Source of the DNA: Macrosoma leucophasiata
Taxonomy: Eukaryota; Arthropoda; Insecta; Lepidoptera; Hedylidae
Assembly (NCBI GenBank): GCA_036365455.1
Contig: JAWQUS010000032.1
Span: forward strand, 16,438,001 to 16,502,000
Length of the DNA stretch: 64,000 nucleotides
Direction: 5' to 3'
Shown here: positions 11,664 to 22,600 of the stretch, piece after piece
Numbering within the stretch: the first letter of the stretch is position 1
Layout of the letters: the number at the start of each line of letters is the position of its first letter
Made by a program: the position numbers and the translations under genes
Notes under the pieces: generated by a model
What the model was told of the DNA's origin: nothing
What the model saw: only the letters and a program-made list of their open reading frames with translations
The model's database searches: none

Positions 11664-11669
11664 AATAAA
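11664..11669 (+). terminator. Poly(A) signal AATAAA
   Basis: The canonical hexamer is followed by GU/U-rich sequence (TGTGTTTTG, GGTTGTTTT) at about 11683-11715. It is the best candidate 3' end for the + strand gene whose last coding exon is at 1228. Confidence 0.5.
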
Positions 11670-13180
11670 AAAACGTTAAAAAATGTGTTTTGAACACAAC
11701 AGTTGGTTGTTTTATTTTTTAACCTTTTTGGGGGGTAATTGAGAAGAGTTAAACACGTTTCTCGAGTAATAAATAGATTTATTATAACCTTAAAACTATA
11801 TGTACAGTACAATATTTGGATTTACATATACATTCATATTATAGATTGAACATAGAATATGAGGAAAATGTCGATGGCAAAGAGATCTCTGCAACATTTT
11901 TATTTTTCGAATTGTGAAGCAAAAACGACTTCAAAGCGTTCAATTTAATTTCAGTTCTAAATACAGGCTCAAAATCTGACAGAAGTTAGTAGTGCAATAG
12001 GAAAGCAGCTAAAAGGGATTTTTGCAGTTAGTCGAGCGCGTCAGATTAAGGATATGAGCGATAGCTTTCGTGTTGAGTATCTCTACCAAATCTGAGCTGT
12101 TTGATTTTCAAAAAGCTACCAGCTAGCTTATCTCGTTTGTAAATCGTCATTATTTAGGATGGATGCTTTGATCTTGTTCATTTAACAGCCCCCTCTGAGT
12201 AACTGACTTGCTTGAGCACATTTTTACCTCCTTTTGTCTCTTTTGAAAAGGTAACGGCACCCATGTCGTGAGTCAAGGACGCGTCAGATATTCTGAGGAT
12301 GTTAAATATATCCAAAAGTAGCCCCCATCTAAAATTCTATCGGTTTGAAAGAAAGAAAATCTTTTGACATTTTGAAACAGCTTACCCTAATATAGCTCAG
12401 ACTTGGTGGAGATACTGAACAATACGTCCAATATTTCTATTGCTTCTATATGAAGCGCGCATGGTACCGCGGCTGGTGTAGATTGCAAGCGATACGATGG
12501 ATAGCTAGTAGTAAATTAAATGCGCGTTTCCGTGCTTCGGAGGGCACGTTAAGCCGATGGTCCCGGTTACTATCGATAGATAGCAGTCGTTAAACCTTGT
12601 AGGAGGCCTTATGGGCGATTTGAAAACATCTGACAGCGGGTTGGCCACTAATCTAAAAAACGAATAATAAATGTTAATGTTACGCGCTCGAGTAACTGCA
12701 AAAATCACTTCTTGGGCTCCCATATAACGAACTCAGTTAAAAACTGAAGCAATAGGGCTGCGTTTTCAATGTATTTTCATTGTATACCCTATTTAATGCA
12801 AATAAATTATTTTTAATCTGCTTTTCCTAATTAGGACATCTATAGCCACTACGAAACGAAGTATAGAAAGCGATAATAATCGAAAATATTTTTTTTACAT
12901 TCACTAATGTCTGTAAACCAATAAGTTCCTTCCACATCGACTAGAAGTAGGTAGTAGCTCTTAGGTAGTCTATTTGTCGTCATGCTGAGATAATTATGCA
13001 ATTTATGCTTAGGTCTAGTGGAATAACAACATTATCAACAATTCATACATACACACAATCAAATTAAATTTTAAAACGAGAACACATTTTTGAATAGAAG
13101 ATCCTGAACGACTTCATTGATGTATGCAATTTAAAAAGCTTTGCACGACCGATGGTAGTCGATAGACTGCCATTGGTCGG
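11670..13180. other. Intergenic region between convergent genes
   Basis: This separates the putative + strand 3' end at 11669 from the Vps45 3' end. Apart from a 5S-headed SINE copy at 12451-12657 I see no gene or clear repeat. Confidence 0.5.
12451..12657 (+). mobile_element. 5S-headed SINE (Rep-C), internally deleted copy
   Basis: It begins GAAGCGCGCATGG and contains AATGCGCGTTTCCGTGCTTC and the GGAGGCCTTATGGGCG segment seen in the full copy at 33846-34206. The 5S-like box region is lost and replaced by a short scar near 12491-12510. Confidence 0.75.
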
Positions 13181-13185
13181 TAAGA

Positions 13186-13318
13186 TATTTAACCTCTGCT
13201 ATTTATTTAAAAGGCCATATAACTGGATGAACTGGAAAACGATAGTGCTAGACATTACTATTCAGCGGCCTATGGTAACGCGATGGTGTCATCGAAGGCT
13301 CCGCCACCAGGAACTCTA
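13186..13318 (-). repeat. Degenerate Rep-A fragment
   Basis: It retains words of Rep-A (ACGATAGTGCT, GGTAACGCGATGGTG, CACCAGGA) with many substitutions. It lies just beyond the Vps45 stop codon and probably forms part of its 3' UTR or flank. Confidence 0.45.
13202..13207 (-). terminator. Vps45: Candidate Vps45 poly(A) signal
   Basis: TTTATT on + is AATAAA on the gene strand, about 145 nt beyond the stop codon. It is the nearest canonical hexamer downstream. Confidence 0.45.
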
Positions 13319-13351
13319 CCCAGTAATCTCATTTTATCAATTAATTTCAAT

Positions 13352-13693
13352 TTACACATTCCTTATATGTCTCGTATGTGTCCTATGCACGCCTTGCATA
13401 GCATGCTTTATTTCTTCCATAAATGAAGCAGAATTATGTATAGTTGTTCCTCCGAGCACTACTTTGACTCCAGGATATGCCTGATTGATCTGGTGTACGC
13501 ATAACGACTCTTCGTAAGTGGCGCCACCTACGATGAAGACTATGATGTCTTGGGGGCGTCTCCCGTAGCCTATATCGTCGCCGCCTACCGCTGGATACAG
13601 GTTCTCTCGGAGTTTCCCTTTGATGAGGTCTTCAAGTGTGTCCTTGAGGAGAGGCGTGTGTTGGGTGTAGATGTTTTCCACTCCGGAGAGACC
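13352..13693 (-). CDS. Vps45: Vps45 exon 9 (C-terminus, stop)
   Basis: Residues 458-570 and a TAA at 13352-13354. It contains [18 protein letters not shown], the [17 protein letters not shown] block and [11 protein letters not shown], conserved domain-3 features of SM proteins. It enters in phase 0 after TTTCAG. Confidence 0.95.
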   Translation of the reverse strand, partial: GLSGVENIYTQHTPLLKDTLEDLIKGKLRENLYPAVGGDDIGYGRRPQDIIVFIVGGATYEESLCVHQINQAYPGVKVVLGGTTIHNSASFMEEIKHAMQGVHRTHTRHIRNV

Positions 13694-16600
13694 CTGAAAG
13701 ATATTTTAGTGTATAATTGACAGTTTTTTTACTGTCTTTAGAAAGTCAATAGATATTATTTTTTATGTTTTTGTATCTTTATGCCAGGTCCCTAACGGGG
13801 TAGGCAGAGAGTGTAGAGCGCCAGATATCCCGGATATATATATTATATTAGATCAGATATTATTATGATTACAGTAATCTAATAGTTGCTAGTTTACTAG
13901 AAATATGTGATTATGCTGTCAAAGCAGTGCCAAATAAAAGTTGAATTTGCCACTATTAGTTGAATTTCTTAACTTTTCGTTGCTCACCTTAAACAATCTC
14001 TTAGTGATCTTGACAGCATCCTGCAGACCAAAGAGATCACTCTGCCGAGCGTGTGCACCCCCATACTCCAGCGTCAGGACCGCAGCCCTGGCTAGGACTT
14101 CGCCCGCGCGCTCTTTCAGCGTCTCGATGAGGGAGGGCAACGCATTGGACGCGTGCTTCTCATAACGAAGCGCGTATAGCGACACAAGACGCGCCAAGTC
14201 CGCCGGTCGGATGGATTCGTTTGAGAGCAGGGCTTTGAGACGCTGGAATAATGTTTTTTATTTTAATATATAAAGTCCTGATTGATGTCTGTATAATAGG
14301 TAACCAGAATAAGCGTTTGTATGGAACTTTAGCAGTGTTTGCGGTGTGATTGCGCATAACTAATAGCAGTAACACAGGTCCAGATTTGGTACGGAGCGGA
14401 CCGCGGATTCGGTACACTCCGAATCAAATCTGGCCTTGTGTAGAGGAGTCCGGCGGACAGAATTATTACTGAACAAGTCCGATGCGGTACGCTCGCACGG
14501 ATTTGGTGTGCGGATTCGGTCCGCCGACTAAAATCCGCGCGAGTGCCGAAGTACCGAATCCAGTTATTACTATAACTATGGAACACGGGCCACCGGCCGC
14601 GGCGGACGGGTGGGGAGTAGCCATATGCAGGCTCTTTCCACTTTGGCAAATAACAAGGCCAAATGGTCCTACGCCTGTCGCCTAGATGTTTAAATGTGTG
14701 CGTGAAATTGTTTATGTATTTTGTTAAAGTCAAGGTGTGAGTTTCGTAGTAATAGACGATCGTTGTAGTGTGTGTGAGTCACACGCATTTCCCCCCGCAA
14801 AAAATGACATACTGTTTTGCATCGGTAATAAACGCTATGGCTACTCCCCTCCGCCGCGGCCGGTGGGCCGAGTTGCTCTATGACTAATAAATATGGTAGT
14901 TCACCCACCTGCAAGTGCTTGGCGTGGTCGGCCTGCGAGGCGATCTCCTGCTCGAGCTCGGACACGTCCAGCAGGCGGCGGCGCCCCACCGCGCCCGACA
15001 GCTCGCCCACCACCGTCACGTGCTTCGTCACCGTCCCTGACATTTTCTGTGCCCATACATCACATTACATATCATCACGCCAGCCGAAATACGTCCACAG
15101 CCGGACAAAACCTTACCCACGCCCACAAAAGTGTGGCACGTAATGATGTGCCGTTCCTGAGAACGTTCCCCAGGCGGGAACGTTGTTTATAAAGATTGTG
15201 AAATAGGTACTTCCATCTTCATTTTACACTTGCCACCTCAGATTTTAACAAAATGTTTGATATCAGTTGGTACTTTGTCACATTTTGTTAGATGGCGTGC
15301 AAAATTTGTTATATTTTTAAAGAAGAATGGCCAAATCTCCATAGAGACTGGGCTTACCAGAGTACAGAATCAAATTAAACTGATTTGTGTTTGTTTTTAT
15401 TACCCAAACTTATTTCCATTTAAAAAATGTATCCTTAGAGCCAAGGACTAATAATATCACAAGAAAATAATTAGTTGCCTCCATAAGTTCGCAAAATCTC
15501 CTAGTAAAGTCCCCATCACTTTACTGGAGCCATCTCATCATATTCCACATGGAAGCATCCAATCATCGCCATCTTCCATGCCATCTCAACATATTCCACA
15601 TGGAAGCATCCAATCATCGCCATCTTCCATATGGATATTTATTATCATAAGAAATGAAGATAAAAATTACTGAAGATTGGGTGTTAAGGACTTGAATCCG
15701 TAGCCCTAAAACAAGTATTCAAAAAAAAAAAATACCGCGGCAGTTCATCGTTCCATCATTCGCAATTAGTGAAATATATAAAAACATTACCATAATTACT
15801 TTTATTAAAATGACCCCAAAAGTAAATAGTAACAGTGCAAAATAATTATTTAAAAACATTTGAATATTCAAATAATCATATTACATTTAATGAACGACTA
15901 CCAATGGATAGAATATTCCTAAATATTTCAAGTACAGTCATATCCTATAAAAATGAAACGTTAACGGTACGTTCTGAACATCGGAACAAGATGTCTTCTA
16001 AAAATTATCGTACAATTAGAAATATATGACTATCTTTTTTTTCTGGCTCTTTACAAGAAAAATGTATAACTTTTAGTATTAATAAAAATATTCTGGTTTT
16101 TTACATATATAGGCTTATCTGTTCGCAATCAGGTACGATTTGACCAATGTTCTTTGGAAACTAATATAAAACTATTATTTACAAAAATACATATTATTTC
16201 CAATTTTTTTAACAAAAATACATCACATGGTGGGCTCGCAATTTTCATGATTTTGATTCAAACTCAAATATTTTAAAAATTAATATCATCATATTCAGTG
16301 ATCTTAGGTTTTGTGATGTAATATTTTTAGGGGGAGTCACATATAGTGTGACACAGGGTGACAATAGGGGGGGGGGGGGGGTCAGAAAGGGCTTATTTTA
16401 GCGTGACTTTTTTATGGACAACTTTTTTTTTCTTTTGAACTTTTTTTTTCTTTTTTAGATAACTTAGCGGGCTCATCGTGATACACATAATAACAGTGAC
16501 GGAGCTCGCGGGCGTAGGCACCACCGCATTACCTAATATACTTGCCGCTAAATGGTAGTGTTCAGCACTATAGTGTTCCGGTCAGGTGGTAATGTACCGC

Positions 16601-19600
16601 CGTGTAATTTCCGGCACAGAGGCTTAAACACCTTAGGCCTCAGAAGTGGTAACGCATCTGCATTTTGGCTTTGGTCTTTGTGTGGGTGTCTATAGGCTGC
16701 AGTCATCACTTAACATCAATGTGAACTGCATGTTCTGTATGCCACTTGCATCACATAAAAAAATGTATATTGTTATTTTTACGTCGTCTCATACAATGTA
16801 TTCGTCATAATTAATATGATTGTAAAGGATTGATCTAAAAATCACGTAATTGGCACAGAATAATTCATCAGCATGTATGTATGTATCTTCACGCCAGGTC
16901 CCTAACGGGGTAGGCAGAGAGTGTAGAGCGCCAGATATCCCGGTTCTGACAAACCTCTCGTGCCTCGTCTACCTTCATCATTCTCTTCATACATGCACGC
17001 CGATTCCTAAGACTTTTGATCCCACCATCAGACAGAACTCGACCTATTTGGTCAGCCTTGGTCTTCCAGGGCCTCTGCAACCATCCACATTCGCATTGTA
17101 TATCTGTTTAGTCATTCGCTCATTCGACATTCTTTCTATATGCCCGAACCATCGGAGCATGCCTTTTTTCATTTTTACACCGATACTATCATTCACACAA
17201 AGCCTCTTTCTTACATCTTCATTACGAACGCGATCGGTGAGTGATACACCGCAGATCTTGCGCAATGATCTCATCTCGACCGCGTTGAACTTACTTTCAT
17301 GCTCTTTCCTGCATACCCAGCTCTCGCTTCCATATAAAAGCGTTGGAGTAAGTACAGCATTATGCTATATGCTATATGCTAGTCGAGCCCGCTGGCTGAG
17401 ATGATTAGATTCTAGCAGCTTACCCAACGCTCCATTCACGCAATTCCCAGAAAGCACTCTTCTTTCTATGTCAGTGGTGTACCTATCATCCTTGCTAAAA
17501 GCACATCCAAGATATACAATTTCATCCACCTGTTCTAACACTGCATTATCTACTACTACCCTTGCATTTGTTCTCTGTTCATCTCTTTCAAATACTAATA
17601 CTTTAGTTTTATCCACATTCAATTGTGAGCCTTTCTCCATACAATCCTCTTTCATGACTGTGACTAGTGCTTGTAGACCAGATGGTGTAGAGCTAACAAT
17701 TACCGCATCATCTGCGTAAAGCAGACAGTTCACCACTAAGTCACCCATACGCACTCCCACATGCATCAACTTCACCCTCTGGAGGCATTTGTCCAGATAT
17801 ATGATAAACAGCCTAGACGAAAGCACGCAACCTTCAGCGTTCGCATTCATAAGCAATCGTTTTAATCGTGAAGAAATAAAAAACAATCTTTAGAAACGGA
17901 TTTTGTTACGAGTAAAACCCCTTACTAAACCATCAACAAATTAATCTCACCTTGAACAAGGGATACGTCTCGACGAAGTTCTTCATGTCAGCGATGCTCT
18001 CGACCTTCTGGTGGCTCTTCGCTTTCTTCTGGAACTCATCCATCAGGGACTTGATCGTCTGACCGATCTCGCCGAAGTTCGAATATAAGTTCTGTAAAAT
18101 AAAAATCAAGGGTAGGGGCAAAATAATTAAAATACGACTAGGTATTAAGCCCGCCTTATGTACCGTCACAAATTATTAAATAAATAATAAATAAAACTCT
18201 TAGGAATCGGCGTGCATGTATGAAGAGAATGATGAATGTAGAAGCACGGGAGGTGTATCAGGACCGGGATATCTGGCGCCCCACAAGAGAGTGTGGACTC
18301 TACCGACTGCCTACCCCGTGAGGGACTTGGCGTGAAGATACATACATTAATCAATCAACTATTTCAGCGCCAGCGAAGTCACAAATATCACAAAAAAAAC
18401 TGGCTTCACATGCGAACGCTCTAGCAGCCCAGGTAGCAAGATTGGGCAGTACACAATACACAAAACAAAAAATGTCCAAATTAGTACAGGCGTTTTCGAA
18501 CAATCGCGGTTTATAATTAAAATGTTTAAAAAAACTTGTAAGAAATTGAAAGAGGTCTTTAAGTAAAAATAGTTTGGGAACCTCTGGTCTAGATCGTCGA
18601 CTGGAGAACATCCATTGGCCGTCACCTGGCAAGCCTTCCCCCTTTAGATCGTTTTTCTCTTAGAATTCGACGTTTTTCAACACACCTTAAAACATCCTGT
18701 TTTTAACTGGAACAGGATCCATTCCTAGATATAGTTAGAAAACTTAACCCCCCTCCCCCTTCTGTCCCCTCCATATTTTCAACTTTTGTTTTTACTGAAT
18801 AGTGTTTACATCCATCGGACACATTTTCAAACTGCAGAAGGGGATGTGGTCTACATACCTTGGCATAGAACTCGTCCTGCTCGGAGGCCAGCACCACCTC
18901 GCGGAAGTCCTTGGGCACTTCGGGCACGTGCGCCAGGCTCACGCGGTTGTTGTGGATGCCCAGCAGCTCGTGGACCATCGCCTGGTATGTCCACTGGCAC
19001 ACACGATACATAATGTTAGATAAAATGAAAGACAATGAAACACGGTCTTTATGTAGTCAAACGTAACTTCACGCCTGTAATCCCCGAAGGGGTAGGCAGA
19101 GGTAAATGCATGCATTCAAGCATAAATGCAAACACCCACGATTCGCCGGTTACGTTTTGGCCCATGTAACAGGTGGCGGGCCACCATTTACACCATTATC
19201 TCTGATAACCCTGGAATACCTGGGAATCGAACCCAGGACATCAGCGTAGGCTACCGAGGCAGTTAAACTTTTGTTTGTTACACTTTCACATATTCCTGGA
19301 GGTATTAAAACTAACAGGATACTTTTTATTAAAAGAAAAAAGTAGACGCGAGCAAACGAAAAAACGAATTAAACAAAAAATATATATATAATAAAACTTG
19401 GTAAAACATTGACTTTACGCGGTATTTTTACCCGCAGTTTAAAATCAGGTCTAAATTAAGGTAATAAACTAGGTTTAAAATGTTGGTGAATTCGAATTGA
19501 AGGGTGTGGGATCAAGTTATTTGCATTTCGCTGTTTTTTTTTACAAAGATTGTTTAAATCAACACAAACCTTTTGAAACAACCATGAAAATATGTAACAG

Positions 19601-22600
19601 AAACTTCACAAACCCAAATACAGTCTTTTAAACAATGGTTACAGATCATTTAGTGAACAACAACTACTTATTTTATTTTTTAAAGAAAAATGGAAAGAAA
19701 AATTTGACTTCAGGCGAGACTCGAACTCGCGACCTACTGGGAATCTAGTCCAGCCGCTCTTCCAATTGAGCTACTGAAGCCCTGCCCGATTTGTCAAATC
19801 TTACCTTCACATCTATTGCATTGCTTTATGGTAGCAGCGTGAAGGAAAGATTTGACAAATCGGGCAGGGCTTCAGTAGCTCAATTGGAAGAGCGGCTGGA
19901 CTAGATTCCCAGTAGGTCGCGAGTTCGAGTCTCGCCTGAAGTCAAATTTTTCTTTCCATTTTTATTTAAAAAATAAAATATATCTCACAAGCATGTGGTA
20001 ATGCGAAATAATATAAAAACAAGTACTTACTTGGCTAAGCAACGGTGTGACAGGATCATCGCGTCTATCGATAATGAGCAGCTGCGGGGTGGGCAGGTCT
20101 CCATTGAACGGTATATTATTGTCTACCAAAACCGCTTCCCGTCTCAACAGATCGCGAACTCTCTCGGCGAGGCGGGCGCAAGGCTCGGACGCTGCCTCGT
20201 ATCGTACTACCGCACGTTTCTTGAGGGAGAGAAGCAAGGCTAGCAAGCCTTGGGCACAGCGTTGCAGGTGGTGTTGGTTCCAGGATCGACCTGATGGTTG
20301 ATGGTTTTAGTTTGTTTGTTTAGCATTGGTGCATATTTTATGTTTTTTTTTATGTTATGAAGTTGGCAAACAAGCATGCAGTTTACATGGTGTCAAGTGA
20401 TGACTGCAGCCTATAGAGAAGAGAGAGAGATCCATATAAGAAGAATATCTTTTTCTTTTTGTTTTACTTCATTTGGATATCTCTCTTTTTTCTGCAACTT
20501 TTCATGTTTATTTTTTTCTCTTTTGTTCGACCCTCGATCTAGTGAAAATTGTAAAGTTTTTACTGTCAGCAAAAAAATAACCTAACACCGGACGCACCTT
20601 TCGACATAACCTGGCTAAGTCGGGAGCGCCCATGGTCCTCACGCCCCTTTATTAGTTCGACGGTCGAACAAATGAGGAAAAAAAATCCCACTAATACGTC
20701 GGTCGAACAGATGAGAAAAAAAATTCTCACTAGTTCGACGATCGAACGAATGAATAGAAACTTCTGAGAATGAACCATAATATCTGCGCAGTTGGCTAGT
20801 CTCCGTAGAGATTGGCCGCCGTGACCGAATGAATCGAACTTATGAGAATAAGCCGATATTATAGTGCAAAAGTGTATACGGAAACACAGGTGCACTCTCT
20901 ATTCCTTTACTCTCATAGTCCGACGGGACGGCAATCTGACACGACCGGAGAGAGATCGGGCGCAGACGTCGGCTTTACGTGCACTCCGAGGCACGACACA
21001 CAGGCAGACTCCGGGCTACTGGGAATTTTCTCACAGAAAAACCCAATAACAGATTTTCCCGACCTGGGGATCGAACCCCTCCCCTTCCCCTCAGGACCTC
21101 AGGCTTCACTATCGCGATTGCGACCACCAAGCCAACGAGGCAATCACTATTATCAAGGCACTTACCGTGCAAACAACCAACAATGTTGAATGAGAACAGA
21201 TGTCGGTCGACGGCCAGGTAGTCTGCAAACACCTCCTGCACCTCCCGCACCGCCTCCTGCTCGTCGCTCTCCGCTAACGTCTTCACGTCTGCCTTCGATA
21301 TCACATTGCTGAAATCTGCAATATCATGGTGGTTACCAATAGCATTAAAAGTATTAAAGCCCATGATGTAGTTGGGGGCAGATTCGACATATAACAATTT
21401 AAGGGGAGACTGGTATTGTACTTTCACTGGTCTACCACCAGCTCCAGTGACGGAGCTCGCCGGCATAGGCACAACCGCATTACCTAAACTACCTGCTGCT
21501 AAATGGTAGTGTTCAGCACTATCGTGTTCCGGTCAGGTGGTAATGTACGGCCCTATAATTTCCGGCACAGAGGCATAACACCTTAGGCCTCAGAAGTGGT
21601 AATGCATCTGCATTTTGACCTTCTAGTCTTTGTTGGGTGTCTATAGGTGGCCGTAATCACTTAACATCAACGTGAACTGCATGCCTGTTTGCCACTTTCA
21701 TAATATAAAAAAAATAAGCATACTTACACACATAATATATCCCATATTTAGGGCATCTGAGTTCTCTTGACAGCAATGCAATGTTCTCGGAGGTGGGGCG
21801 GACAAATACAATGCAAGTGAGATGTTTTAGGTTATCCCATTTTGTGTGGCTATCAATTCTTTCAAATAAATACACCTCCTTCTGTAGTATCTCGGACTGA
21901 CTGAATACCATACTCACTATGCTTGTCTGAAAAGTGTTAAATGCATTATTTAAGTTTAGTGTTTGTAGACGTACCAGCTAAGCAGACTTATCATAATGAA
22001 GTAGAACTTTCCCTTAAATTTATTTAGCTTTTTTGGACGCAGGCTACTTGACACATATTTTTTGAGATTTACTATAAAGAAAATTTGCGCTGACAACTGA
22101 CAAATTGAACAAATGGAGCAAGCAAGTAACTCTATGGTACCCAAGAGAGAACATAGGAATGCAAGGACGCCCGAGAGTAAGGTGGAGAGACAACATCAGG
22201 CAAACCTAGGGACCATACTGGACCAGAGTCACAGATGACAGAACGCAATGGAATTGTCATTGATGTCAAATCATGTTGATTTGTAGCTCCTTTAAAAATA
22301 ATAGTGATAATCTCATTGATGTTCTCGCTTTCGTAGGTGATAAACACGCGATAGTGGTAGATTATTTCGATTTTTGTTATCTAGTTAAAGTAAAAATCGA
22401 CTTTAAAATTTGACAGCAATGACAATGACAATAGCAATGTCGATAGGCGGTCGCACCTCAGAACACGATAGTGCTGAACACTACCATTTAGCAGCAGATA
22501 AATTAGGTAATGCGGTGGTGCCTACGGCCTCGAGCTCCTACAATGGAACCCTATCCAGTGTAGGAGGTCGAGGCCGTAGTAAAATTACAAATATTAAAAA

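Larger units (their letters stand above)
1452..11669 (+). other. Putative ~10-kb 3' UTR of the exon at 1228
   Basis: The stretch is AT-rich and lacks long ORFs on +. It is almost free of the SINE families that recur every few kb elsewhere. Exceptions are a retroelement/ORF insertion at about 5936-7500 and one MITE at 10381. It ends at a good poly(A) signal (AATAAA, 11664-11669) followed by GU- and U-rich sequence. A GC spike occurs at 3285-3362. Pumilio-like sites lie at 8811-8826 and about 11321. The 3'-UTR status is inferred from position and repeat depletion; no transcript evidence is available here. Confidence 0.45.
15047..17950 (-). other. Vps45 intron 6
   Basis: A 2.9-kb intron holding a 51-bp tandem duplication, a G15 run inside a Rep-F copy, a Rep-A SINE and a 1-kb RTE LINE 3' portion. 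The 15632-16300 part is AT-rich with nothing recognisable. Confidence 0.85.

Noticed and set aside
15230..15451. 73-aa + strand ORF in Vps45 intron 6
   Set aside because: No homology recognised, antisense within an intron, ordinary length for chance.
18351..18632. Two - strand ORFs of about 90 aa in Vps45 intron 5
   Set aside because: They include repeat-like sequence (GTTTGGGAACCTCTGGTC), lack domain features, and the flanking Vps45 exons splice in phase without them.
19855..19945. A functional tRNA gene
   Set aside because: A and B boxes and several stems are present, but the anticodon stem is imperfect and the unit is repeated with leader, T-rich tail and target-site duplication, so it is a retroposed element. 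A tRNAscan score would settle it.
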